From positions 1-6,203 of the forward strand of contig CAZMCT010000169.1 in assembly GCA_964564785.1 (NCBI GenBank): a DNA stretch of 6,203 bases, written 5' to 3'. Positions 1 through 5,735 of this stretch are shown here, one piece after another. Numbering within the stretch: the stretch's first letter is position 1; each line of letters opens with the position of its first letter. A program made the position numbers and the translations under genes. The notes beneath the pieces are model-generated. The model did no database searches and was not told the DNA's origin. It saw only the letters and a program-made list of their open reading frames with translations. Source of the DNA: CAZMCT01 sp964564785 (GTDB lineage: Bacteria > Planctomycetota > Phycisphaerae > UBA1845 > Fen-1342).

Positions 1-151
1 GCGGCGGCCCGCCCGGCAACACCGCGCGCCCCTGCTGGGCAAGGAGCGAGTTGTTCTGCGCCCACGACAGGCCGGTCATCGCCAGCACGATCAGGACGGC
101 CAGTCGCCCGCGGCTGCAACTTCGCCGGATTCCCGTCTGCGTCGTCTTCAT
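1..151 (-). CDS. flgH: Probable flagellar L-ring protein FlgH, N-terminal 50 residues (cut by window edge)
   Basis: FlgH forms the L-ring, the outer-membrane bushing around the flagellar rod. Only the first 50 codons are present; the rest lies beyond base 1. The ATG (151-149) overlaps the flgA stop TGA (150-148) as ATGA, and a purine-rich GGAAGG/AGGTGG stretch in the last flgA codons can act as ribosome binding site. The protein begins with basic residues (R9, R10, R14, R16), then a hydrophobic core (about residues 17-28) and a likely signal peptidase I site after A31 (LSWA, then QNNSLL). The NNSLL start of the mature part resembles the N/S-S-L/I segment near the mature start of FlgH proteins. 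The assignment rests mainly on gene order, because flgF-flgG-flgA-flgH is a recurrent arrangement in flagellated bacteria. There is no lipobox cysteine after the hydrophobic core (the only cysteine, C12, precedes it), whereas enterobacterial FlgH is a lipoprotein. FlgI or another secreted protein is possible but less likely. Confidence 0.68.
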   Translation of the reverse strand, partial: MKTTQTGIRRSCSRGRLAVLIVLAMTGLSWAQNNSLLAQQGRAVLPGGPP

Positions 152-1236
152 GCACCACCTTCCGCCAGCTTCACCGTGCCGAGCCCGGTCACCACGCCGC
201 GCAGAATGCGCTTCTCGCCCCGCGCATCCCCCAGCCGCACACGCACCGTGTCGCCGTACGTCCCGCTGTCGAGCGCCACGCCCGTCAGCCGCACCTGCAC
301 CGGCCCGTCGCCCGTCACCGTCACCGGGCGCGAGCGGGCCACCAGGTCCACGCTCTTCAGGGCGGCCCGCGAAACCAGGTCGCCCGCCGGAACAAATACC
401 TTGACTTGCTGCCCCACGACTTCCTCGAGCCGGGCCACGCCCAGCGCCCCCTCCGCCTCGAACACGCGCGCCTGGAGCTCGACGTCGTCGCTGCGAACGA
501 ACGATCCCACGTTGAGCGGCCGCCGCGCGATCACGACCGGCCGCACGAGCCGCGCCTGCGCGACGATGTCCACCCGCCGCTGCACCTCGCCCGCGCCGCG
601 GATCACCACGTGAAACTCGCGCACCCCGAGCTTGCCCCGCCCCGATGTGCTCACCGTGAACGACCACGGCGGGCTCGTGAGCTGTAAGAACTCCTGACCG
701 GCCCGTTCAAAACTCAACTCGACCGTGCCGCCGAGCTCCGCGAACTCCTGCTGCACCTGGCTGCGCAGCACGGCCGCGAGCGTGCGCTGGCCGCCGACTT
801 CTTCCGTCGGGCGCAGCAGCGGCGCTTCGGCCGGCGCGACCGGCTGCGACGCGGGCGGGGCGGCTGGCACGATCCGGCACTGTACGGGCCCGCTCAACAG
901 CACGCGGCCCAGATTCACGCCCAGCTCGCCCAGCCGCCGCGAAACCTGGGCGTGCGTCACCGTCGCCGGCAGCTCCGCGCCGCCCGCCGCGAGCGGCCGG
1001 CCCGCGATCTGCTCCGCCAGCTCCTCCGCCCCGCGGCCGAACACCAGAACGTCGCCGAGCGTGACGGCCGTCCCGGTGATCGTCGCCTGAGCCCGCAGGC
1101 GCAGCTCGGCCGGCGGCTCATCGCCCCGGGCCCCGCCCGGCGCGGTCAGAACCAGCACCGCGAGGGCGATCAGCGCCGCGAGCGAGAGCGCGTCGCGTCC
1201 GGTGCGGTTCTCAGTTCGCCTGAGCACGCGATTCAC
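148..1236 (-). CDS. flgA: Flagellar P-ring assembly chaperone FlgA (SAF-domain protein)
   Basis: FlgA is a periplasmic chaperone needed for assembling FlgI into the P-ring. The start is GTG (1236-1234), two bases after the flgG stop. GGAGG at 1246-1242 lies within the final flgG codons, five bases upstream, which supports this start. The 362-residue protein begins with a basic N-terminus and a hydrophobic signal segment (about 16-32), with likely cleavage near 37-39. Residues 44-122 look like a FlgA-type N-terminal domain (TVTLGDV-like motif at 58-63). Residues 123-147 are a Pro/Ala-rich linker and 150-230 a beta-rich middle part. Residues 232-298 match a SAF domain (VVIARRPLNVGSFVRSDDVE, later VFVPAGDLVSRAAL), followed by the usual FlgA C-terminal beta domain (V-RLTGVALDSGTYGDTVRVR, ending GVVTGLGTVKL). 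It is clearly longer than E. coli FlgA (219 residues), the extra length lying before the SAF domain. It overlaps the next gene by ATGA. I am confident of the family; the role of the extra N-terminal part is unknown. Confidence 0.92.
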   Translation of the reverse strand: MNRVLRRTENRTGRDALSLAALIALAVLVLTAPGGARGDEPPAELRLRAQATITGTAVTLGDVLVFGRGAEELAEQIAGRPLAAGGAELPATVTHAQVSRRLGELGVNLGRVLLSGPVQCRIVPAAPPASQPVAPAEAPLLRPTEEVGGQRTLAAVLRSQVQQEFAELGGTVELSFERAGQEFLQLTSPPWSFTVSTSGRGKLGVREFHVVIRGAGEVQRRVDIVAQARLVRPVVIARRPLNVGSFVRSDDVELQARVFEAEGALGVARLEEVVGQQVKVFVPAGDLVSRAALKSVDLVARSRPVTVTGDGPVQVRLTGVALDSGTYGDTVRVRLGDARGEKRILRGVVTGLGTVKLAEGGA

Positions 1237-1238
1237 GG

Positions 1239-2039
1239 CTACCTCCGTAGATTGGCCACGACCCGCAGCGACTCGTCGGCCGCCTGGATCGTCTGGCTGT
1301 TCATCTGGAAGACGCGCTGGGCCTTGATCAGCTCGACCAGTTCGGCAACCGCCTCGGTTGTGCTGGCTTCGAGATGCGCGGCCATCAGCTCGCCGAGGCC
1401 CTGATCACCGGGCACGCCCTCGATCGGCTCGCCGGAGGCTTCGGTCGCCAGGAAAATGTTCGCCCCGTGCTGGAGCAAGCCGGTCGGGCTGACGAAGCGG
1501 GCCAGTTGGATCTGGCCGAGCTCCTGCGTGGTGCCGTCGGGCATCGTGGCCACGATGCGGCCGTCACTGCCGATCCCGATCGCCTGGCTGGGAACCTCTT
1601 CCGGAATGGTGGGCGAGTCCTTGAGGCGGTATCCGAAGCTGTTGCCCAGGACCAGCTCGCCGTTGGCGTTACGGACGAAATTGCCGGCCCGCGTGTAGCC
1701 GGTGGCACCGCCCGGCATTTCGACCTGGAAGAAGCCGTCGCCCTGGATCATGATGTCCAGCGGTTCGCCGGTCTGCGTGGCCGAACCCTGCTTGAAGATC
1801 ACCTGCGTATTGGAGACCGCCACGCCCAGGCCGATCTCGGTCGGCAGCGGCGTCTCGGTCTCGTCCGTGGTCTGCACGCCCGGCTGGGCCCGAAGCTGGT
1901 ACAGCAGGTCCTGGAAGTTGGCCCGCGCGGCCTTGAAGCCCGGCGTGTCTGCGTTCGCGATGTTGTTCGCGATCACGTCGATCTTGGTCGACAGGGCCTG
2001 CATGCCCGTCGCGGCGGTATGAAGAGCGGTGATCGCCAT
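1239..2039 (-). CDS. flgG: Flagellar distal rod protein FlgG
   Basis: FlgG forms the distal rod of the flagellar drive shaft and is exported by the flagellar type III apparatus, so no signal peptide is expected or seen. I chose the ATG at 2039-2037 because the protein then begins MAITALHTAATGMQAL, the standard FlgG N-terminus, and because GAGG (2050-2047) lies seven bases upstream. An in-frame extension to 2120 is not needed. The 266-residue length is close to the usual 260. The rod-protein signature NNIANADTPGFK is at residues 25-36. The FlgG-type segment with DLLYQLRAQPG and GLGVAVSNTQVIFKQG follows, then the conserved core PLDIMIQGDGFFQV. The C-terminus is the classic coiled-coil half (EAVAELVELIKAQRVFQMNS ... 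VANLRR). The last two codons and stop (CGG AGG TAG) double as the ribosome binding site of flgA, which suggests translational coupling. Upstream it is separated from flgF by 144 bases holding a palindromic element. Confidence 0.97.
   Translation of the reverse strand: MAITALHTAATGMQALSTKIDVIANNIANADTPGFKAARANFQDLLYQLRAQPGVQTTDETETPLPTEIGLGVAVSNTQVIFKQGSATQTGEPLDIMIQGDGFFQVEMPGGATGYTRAGNFVRNANGELVLGNSFGYRLKDSPTIPEEVPSQAIGIGSDGRIVATMPDGTTQELGQIQLARFVSPTGLLQHGANIFLATEASGEPIEGVPGDQGLGELMAAHLEASTTEAVAELVELIKAQRVFQMNSQTIQAADESLRVVANLRR
1242..1246 (-). promoter_or_regulatory. Ribosome binding site of flgA, inside the end of flgG
   Basis: GGAGG is formed by the last two arginine codons of flgG (CGG AGG), followed by the TAG stop. 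It lies five bases before the GTG start of flgA. This supports the GTG start and suggests that ribosomes finishing flgG re-initiate on flgA. Confidence 0.75.
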
Positions 2040-2046
2040 GCCTGAT

Positions 2047-2050
2047 CCTC
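2047..2050 (-). promoter_or_regulatory. Ribosome binding site of flgG
   Basis: GAGG, seven bases before the ATG at 2039. It decides the flgG start against the longer in-frame start at 2120. It lies between the palindromic element (ending at 2086 on the flgG side) and the start codon, so translation of flgG does not depend on coupling to flgF. Confidence 0.7.
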
Positions 2051-2085
2051 GAAATCGCCGTGCGCCTGTCGCCCGGCCCGCTTCG

Positions 2086-2183
2086 CAGCCCGTTGAAAAC
2101 GGGGTCTGGCTCCGCGCCACCCCGCCATCACGCGAGCGCCGACAACCGCTCCGGCGGCGCCTGTCCCCTTTCCCAACGGGCTG
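2086..2183. repeat. Palindromic REPIN/MITE-like element between flgF and flgG
   Basis: The ends are a perfect 10-bp inverted repeat: CAGCCCGTTG at 2086-2095 and CAACGGGCTG at 2174-2183. Reading each arm inward from its end, the inverted similarity continues imperfectly to 30 bp (2086-2115 against 2154-2183), with 24 of 30 positions matching. This includes shared GGGG, GGC and CCGC blocks in the GGGGTCTGG/GGGGACAGG segments. The middle (2116-2153) is about 38 bp and non-coding. One end is flush with the flgF stop codon (TAA at 2186-2184). It is an otherwise gene-free gap in an operon whose other junctions overlap or nearly touch. In form it resembles a REPIN or MITE, short palindromic elements moved in trans by RAYT/IS200-like or other transposases. 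I see no clear target duplication and no second copy in this window. The mobile origin is inferred from architecture alone. Confidence 0.7.
2089..2103 (-). other. Short perfect hairpin in one arm of the palindromic element
   Basis: CCCGTT and AACGGG form a perfect 6-bp stem with a 3-base loop (TTC on the transcribed strand). It sits in the flgG-proximal arm only. It is not followed by a T-run on the minus strand, so it is not a convincing terminator. In RNA it would compete with the longer pairing of the two arms. Confidence 0.5.
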
Positions 2184-2936
2184 TTACGTGCGGGCGACCG
2201 CGTTGATGAGCCGCCCGGCGGTCTCATCCTGCAAGGACACCATCCGCGCGTTCATCTGGTACGCGCGCGACGCCTCCATCATGTCCACGAGTTCCAACAC
2301 CGGTTGCACGCCCGCGGCCTCCACGTAGCCCGGCTGCACCAGCGTCTCCGACGGAACCGCGTCACGATCCGGGCCGGCGAAGCGCGTCTGCCCCACTTTT
2401 CGCAGCGCGCCGTAGTCCCGGAAATCCACCAGTTCGAGTTCCCCCACGAGCACCCCGTCCTGCGTCACCCGGCCGTATTGGTCGATCGTCGGCTCGCTGC
2501 CCGCCGGATCCACGCGGATCGGCGCCCCGCCGCGCCCCAGCACCGGAGCACCATCCGCCGCCGAGACCAGTAGCCCCTCGCTGTTGCGCCTCAGCCGGCC
2601 GTCACGCGTGTACAACACCTGCCCCCCGGCTTCGAACGCGAGAAACCCCGGACCGTCGAGCGCGACATCCAGGGCGTTATTCGTCACGATCTTCCCGGCC
2701 GCGCTGAAATCCGTACAGGTCCGCCCCAGCCACAGCCCGCCCGTGAGGCCCGCCATGTCCGCCGCGCTCGGCCCACGCCGCAGCCCCACGCTCGACTCCG
2801 GCAGGCGTTCGGCGAACGTCGCAACGTCGCGCTTGAATGCGACCGTATCAGCGTTCGCCAGGTTGTTGGAGATCACGGCCTGGCGGTACTCGGTCGTCAG
2901 CATCCCGGCCGCGGAGTGATACAGGCCGTAGATCAT
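2184..2936 (-). CDS. flgF: Flagellar proximal rod protein FlgF
   Basis: FlgF is a proximal rod component joining the basal body to the FlgG distal rod and is exported by the flagellar type III system. The 250-residue protein matches the usual FlgF length (about 250). Residues 1-13 (MIYGLYHSAAGML) and 24-36 (NNLANADTVAFKR) form the conserved N-terminal rod motif, although AFKR replaces the more usual GFK. The middle contains the hook/rod core (NNALDVALDGPGFLAFE, then LYTRDGRLRRNSEGLLV). The C-terminus is the helical partner segment (ELVDMMEASRAYQMNARMVS). It lacks the FlgG-type segment seen in the downstream gene, which is why I call it FlgF rather than a second FlgG. Its ATG (2936-2934) overlaps the stop of the 98-residue gene as ATGA, with AGGGG about six bases upstream, so translation is probably coupled. 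The TAA stop touches the palindromic element. Confidence 0.9.
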   Translation of the reverse strand: MIYGLYHSAAGMLTTEYRQAVISNNLANADTVAFKRDVATFAERLPESSVGLRRGPSAADMAGLTGGLWLGRTCTDFSAAGKIVTNNALDVALDGPGFLAFEAGGQVLYTRDGRLRRNSEGLLVSAADGAPVLGRGGAPIRVDPAGSEPTIDQYGRVTQDGVLVGELELVDFRDYGALRKVGQTRFAGPDRDAVPSETLVQPGYVEAAGVQPVLELVDMMEASRAYQMNARMVSLQDETAGRLINAVART

Positions 2937-3229
2937 GGCGTTCCCCTGTTTGCGGCGACCGCGTCTGCGCCGCTCGCACAGCCTGGCGCTGCGCGACGCG
3001 CTTCGTCGATGGCCGGTGTAGGAGCCGGGACGGCTGGTGTGGCCGACAAACGGCCGGCGTGCTCATCCGTGAGCCGGCGCCAGGCCTCGGCCATCACCTG
3101 CCGTCCCAGTTGGCTCCAATCCCGAGGCAGAGGAGGCAGTTCCGGACCGACGTTGTGCTCCTGGGGCACTGTGGGACCGGACGGCTGCGCGGCCGGATTC
3201 GCGAACCGACTTCTCCGCGAGCGGTGCAT
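2933..3229 (-). CDS. Unrecognised 98-residue protein opening the flagellar operon
   Basis: I do not recognise this protein. The evidence that it is a real gene is positional. The ATG at 3229 has a strong ribosome binding site (AGGAG at 3240-3236, six bases upstream). A sigma-54-type promoter lies just upstream. Its TGA stop overlaps the flgF ATG as ATGA, the classic coupled arrangement. The protein has no signal peptide, no membrane segment and one cysteine (C84). The N-terminal third is Arg- then Pro-rich (SRRSRF ... GPELPPLPRD). Residues 37-61 (DWSQLGRQVMAEAWRRLTDE and following) look like an amphipathic helix. The tail is Ala/Pro-rich and probably disordered. The size would fit an export chaperone, a small rod or assembly factor, or an anti-sigma factor, but I see no FlgM, FlgN or FliE motif, so none of these is claimed. 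A coding leader acting only to couple flgF translation is also possible. Confidence 0.68.
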   Translation of the reverse strand: MHRSRRSRFANPAAQPSGPTVPQEHNVGPELPPLPRDWSQLGRQVMAEAWRRLTDEHAGRLSATPAVPAPTPAIDEARRAAPGCASGADAVAANRGTP

Positions 3230-3235
3230 GCCGTG

Positions 3236-3240
3236 CTCCT
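3236..3240 (-). promoter_or_regulatory. Ribosome binding site of the 98-residue gene
   Basis: AGGAG, six bases before the ATG at 3229. A near-ideal site in an otherwise non-coding leader is one of the main reasons to accept this short unrecognised gene. Confidence 0.75.
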
Positions 3241-3302
3241 ATGCCGCGACGCGCGGGGTCGCCACGTCCTTGCGGACGTTCCGCACGCCGCCGCCGCGTT
3301 AT

Positions 3303-3319
3303 GGCAGGGTCCGTGCCAA
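3303..3319 (-). promoter_or_regulatory. Sigma-54 (-24/-12) promoter of the flagellar operon
   Basis: The minus strand reads TTGGCACG, four bases, then CTGCC. This matches the sigma-54 consensus TGGCACG-N4-TTGC, with GG at 3317/3316 and GC at 3305/3304 exactly 12 bases apart. The predicted start of transcription is near 3292, giving a leader of about 60 bases before the 98-residue gene. Sigma-54 control of rod and hook genes is established in several flagellated bacteria; its use here is inferred from the motif and position. An activator ATPase of the NtrC/FlrC/FleQ type would be required and is not encoded in this window. Confidence 0.75.
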
Positions 3320-3492
3320 CGGCCGCCGCACGCCCGCCGGCACCGTGGCCGGCCTCCCGTAAGTCGCGCCCCCCGAAGAGCTAAGCCCCGCCCGCCCGCA
3401 GAAAACCCGCGCCCGCTCCGACCGCAGCACGCCCGCCGCAAGGCCAGCAGCCTTTGCGCGACGTCGCAGCTTCTGCACGACCACGTTCGCCG

Positions 3493-3508
3493 TGCACCGG
3501 GCGTGCCA
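3493..3508 (-). promoter_or_regulatory. Second, upstream sigma-54-type promoter
   Basis: The minus strand reads TGGCACG, four bases, GTGCA. GG at 3507/3506 and GC at 3495/3494 have the correct 12-base spacing. It lies 190 bases upstream of the first site and faces the same way. The predicted start near 3482 would give a leader of about 250 bases before the first flagellar gene. It could be a second operon promoter, a decoy or binding site that holds polymerase, or the promoter of a small RNA in 3482-3320. The motif is clear, the function is not. Confidence 0.55.
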
Positions 3509-3589
3509 TTCGCGCGATCCAACGCCCAACCCCCGCTCGCGGCGGACTCACGATGTGGATCGAACGACAATGGGTACGCTGGTGTGCGC

Positions 3590-5716
3590 TTACCGCCCGA
3601 CCTGCAACACGCCGTCCCCCGCAACCGGCGCCGCCGAACCCGCCTCCCACGCCGCGACGGCGACCGTGCGACCGGTGAAACGCTGAATGATCCGCAGCCG
3701 CGGGCCCGGCCGGCCGTCGCCGTACACGTCGAGTTCCATTCCGACCCAACTCCGCTCGAGATCGACCGTCGCCAGACGGTGCGCCTCGTCCACGACCCGC
3801 ACCCGGCCCCCGACCGCGGGAAGCGCGAGTATCGCCCGCCCCCGGTCGCGGGCCGCCTCCAGGCTCTGTCGCTCCCCCCGCGGCAGCGGCGTGATCACCC
3901 GCTCGATGAGCGGCAGACCCGCCGGCGAATCAATTTCGGCCAGCGCCACGGCCGCCGCCAGCGCCACGCGCCGCTCGCCGTCGCTCAGCATCGCGACCAG
4001 CGCCGGCTCGCCCGTTTCCAGTCGCAATTGCGCCAGCGTCGCGACGGCCGCGAGCCGCTCGCCCGCCGTCCAACCCGCCAGCTCCGCCCGCCAGTCATCC
4101 GCCGTGAAGATCACTTCTTCGGTCAGGTACGCCGGCGTGTGCCGATAATACACCTCCAGCGTCAGCGTGCAGATCGCGGTCGTATAGACCCGCCCGCCCA
4201 TGCGGCCGTACAGGCCCCAGTTCGGCCCGAACGCCGCCCAGCTCCCCCAGGCGTGCGACCGCCGCCCGTCGATCTCCTCCCGATTCTGGAGCGGGAGGAT
4301 CGCGTCACGCAGTCGGCCGTTCCAGCGGTCCCAGTCGTCGCCCCCACGCTGGAACATCGCCAGCGTGCCGTAGTACCAGTAGTACTCGTTGTGAAACTGC
4401 GCCGGGTCGCGACCACGCGCCTTCGCGGCCGACGGCATATCCGCCAACAGCCGGCCGCGCTGCACCAGCGGCAGCGGCGCATCCAACCGCCAACCTAGCA
4501 ACTGCTCGCACATCAGACCCGCGGCGAGCATCCCCGGTCCGTACTGATAGGTCGGCCGCAGGTTCGCATCCAGCCGAAACCCGCTCCCCGCGTCGGCGTA
4601 ACGGACGCGGCCGTCGCGTTCGGCTGCGCGCGAGAAATGCAGTGCCGCGCGCACCAACGCCTCGGGCGGAACATCCATACCCGCGGCCGCACACGCGTGT
4701 AGCGCTTGCACCATCCACGCGGTGATGGAGGTGTCGTTGCGGCCGGAATCGGGACGCCGCCCGTAGTCCCACCCGCCCAGGGACTGTTGGCTGGCGACCA
4801 GGCGTGCCACGGCGCGCTCGAGCGGCTGGCGAACGCGTTCGTCGTGCGTCAGGGCCGCGTACTCGGCCAGCGCGAACGTCGCCAGGGCGTCGTTGTAGCC
4901 CGCCATTGACGCATCGGCCGAAAAACCGCCATCTGCCTGCTGGCGGGAGACGAGCGCCCGCACGCCCGCGTCGACCGTCGCCTGGTATGGACCGGCGCGG
5001 TCCGTGTGACCCGCACCGAGAAACGCGAGCAAAACCAGGCCGGTCGTCCCGGCCGCGAGGTCGCTCTCGAGCCGCTGCACGGCCGCGCCCGGGCAGCGAT
5101 CATCCTCGGGGCACTGGTGATCGAAGTGCACGCGATCCCAGGTGCCGTCGGGCGACTGGTGCGCCGCCAGCCACTGCAACCCGCCCTCGACTGCGTCCTC
5201 CGTGCGTGGCGTACCGCCGAAGCGACTCAGGCCCCGCTGGCGGGCCGGCTCCGACCGGTCCCACTCGTCGCGGCGCTCGCCCCGGGCCGCGCCGGCCGGC
5301 AGCGTCGCGGCCTGAGAGGCCGCAGGCGGCACGGGTTGTGGCGGCGTATCGGTCGGAAGGTTTGTGCCCCGCTGCACGTGCCGGCGCTCGACGGAAGATT
5401 CGGCCCCGGGATCGTCTGGGCCCGGGTTCTCCGGACCGGTTTCGTCGTCGGAGGTGTCCGCCGCGGACGGAAGCTCAAGCGCGGACGGAAGCTCGAGGTC
5501 GAGGGGGCGAGCGACACGCGGTTCCGCCGTGCGGCGCGCCCGTGGCGGCGTATCCTGTTCCAGTGGTGTCTCCAAATGAGGCGTGAGAGCGAACACCAGG
5601 CCGACCAGTGTCGCCGCCAGCAGCAGCAACATGCCGCCGCCCAGCGGGACGAGGCGGCGCAATCGGCGCTGTGCGGCCAATCCCGAAGAGTCGCCCTCCG
5701 TAATCATGGCCGACAT
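3590..5716 (-). CDS. Membrane-anchored squalene-cyclase-like toroid protein with HEAT-like and beta C-terminal parts
   Basis: A 708-residue protein of unknown job. Order of parts: short cytoplasmic tail, one membrane segment (about 22-44), an acidic Pro-rich linker (45-165), an alpha/alpha toroid of the prenyltransferase/squalene-oxidase-repeat type (about 172-535), a HEAT-like helical stretch (about 549-605) and a beta-rich end (about 636-708). The toroid shows recurring helix-plus-turn repeats: GGLQWLAAHQSPDGTWD at 178-194, VRALVSRQQADGGFS at 252-266, VARLVASQQSLGGWDYG at 303-319. Signature blocks of the planctomycete family are YYWYYGTLAMFQRGG (445-459), then GSWAAFGPNWG (491-501) and GGRVYTTAICTLTLEVYYRH (507-526). 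No DxDD motif is visible, so a class II cyclase activity is not supported; a binding or structural role in the periplasm is more likely. The start is uncertain: ATG at 5716 (chosen) or 5707. Neither has a good ribosome binding site, and the longer frame from 5785 would overlap yedF-like by 50 bases. Starting about 19 bases after that gene suggests co-transcription. Confidence 0.85.
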   Translation of the reverse strand: MSAMITEGDSSGLAAQRRLRRLVPLGGGMLLLLAATLVGLVFALTPHLETPLEQDTPPRARRTAEPRVARPLDLELPSALELPSAADTSDDETGPENPGPDDPGAESSVERRHVQRGTNLPTDTPPQPVPPAASQAATLPAGAARGERRDEWDRSEPARQRGLSRFGGTPRTEDAVEGGLQWLAAHQSPDGTWDRVHFDHQCPEDDRCPGAAVQRLESDLAAGTTGLVLLAFLGAGHTDRAGPYQATVDAGVRALVSRQQADGGFSADASMAGYNDALATFALAEYAALTHDERVRQPLERAVARLVASQQSLGGWDYGRRPDSGRNDTSITAWMVQALHACAAAGMDVPPEALVRAALHFSRAAERDGRVRYADAGSGFRLDANLRPTYQYGPGMLAAGLMCEQLLGWRLDAPLPLVQRGRLLADMPSAAKARGRDPAQFHNEYYWYYGTLAMFQRGGDDWDRWNGRLRDAILPLQNREEIDGRRSHAWGSWAAFGPNWGLYGRMGGRVYTTAICTLTLEVYYRHTPAYLTEEVIFTADDWRAELAGWTAGERLAAVATLAQLRLETGEPALVAMLSDGERRVALAAAVALAEIDSPAGLPLIERVITPLPRGERQSLEAARDRGRAILALPAVGGRVRVVDEAHRLATVDLERSWVGMELDVYGDGRPGPRLRIIQRFTGRTVAVAAWEAGSAAPVAGDGVLQVGR
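5462..5494. repeat. 18-bp tandem duplication in the acidic linker
   Basis: CGCGGACGGAAGCTC occurs at 5462-5476 and again at 5480-5494, an 18-base period. It encodes two copies of LELPSA (residues 74-85 of the toroid protein). It keeps frame and lies in the low-complexity linker, so it is probably a slippage duplication that changes only linker length. Confidence 0.75.
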
Positions 5717-5735
5717 CTGTACTGGTCTGGAGCCG

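Larger units (their letters stand above)
3230..3589. other. 360-base intergenic control region before the flagellar operon
   Basis: This region separates the stop of the toroid protein gene (3590) from the first flagellar gene. It holds the two sigma-54-type sites and the ribosome binding site annotated separately. A GCCGGC/GCCGGC inverted repeat (3336-3341 and 3348-3353, 6-base spacer) lies just upstream of the proximal promoter and could bind a regulator, but it is weak evidence in such GC-rich DNA. Open frames that cross the region lack a good start and ribosome binding site. I see no terminator with a T-run for the upstream gene pair. Confidence 0.6.

Noticed and set aside
1374..2045. A 223-codon plus-strand open frame opposite flgG
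   Set aside because: It is an antisense shadow of a securely identified gene, with no family resemblance of its own.
2040..2120. A 27-residue N-terminal extension of FlgG
   Set aside because: It runs into the palindromic element, is not rod-like, and the internal ATG at 2039 has both a ribosome binding site and the conserved FlgG start.
3299..3529. A 76-codon minus-strand frame in the intergenic region, and longer frames (3094-3624, 3381-3749) crossing it
   Set aside because: The 76-codon frame begins at TTG. None shows a good ribosome binding site or recognisable domain, and they run across the sigma-54-type sites or into genes in another frame.
2837..4498. A 553-codon open frame on the plus strand
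   Set aside because: It runs antisense through parts of three minus-strand genes and the intergenic region. Its translation is Arg/Pro/His-rich low complexity, typical of GC-rich antisense frames, with no recognisable domain.
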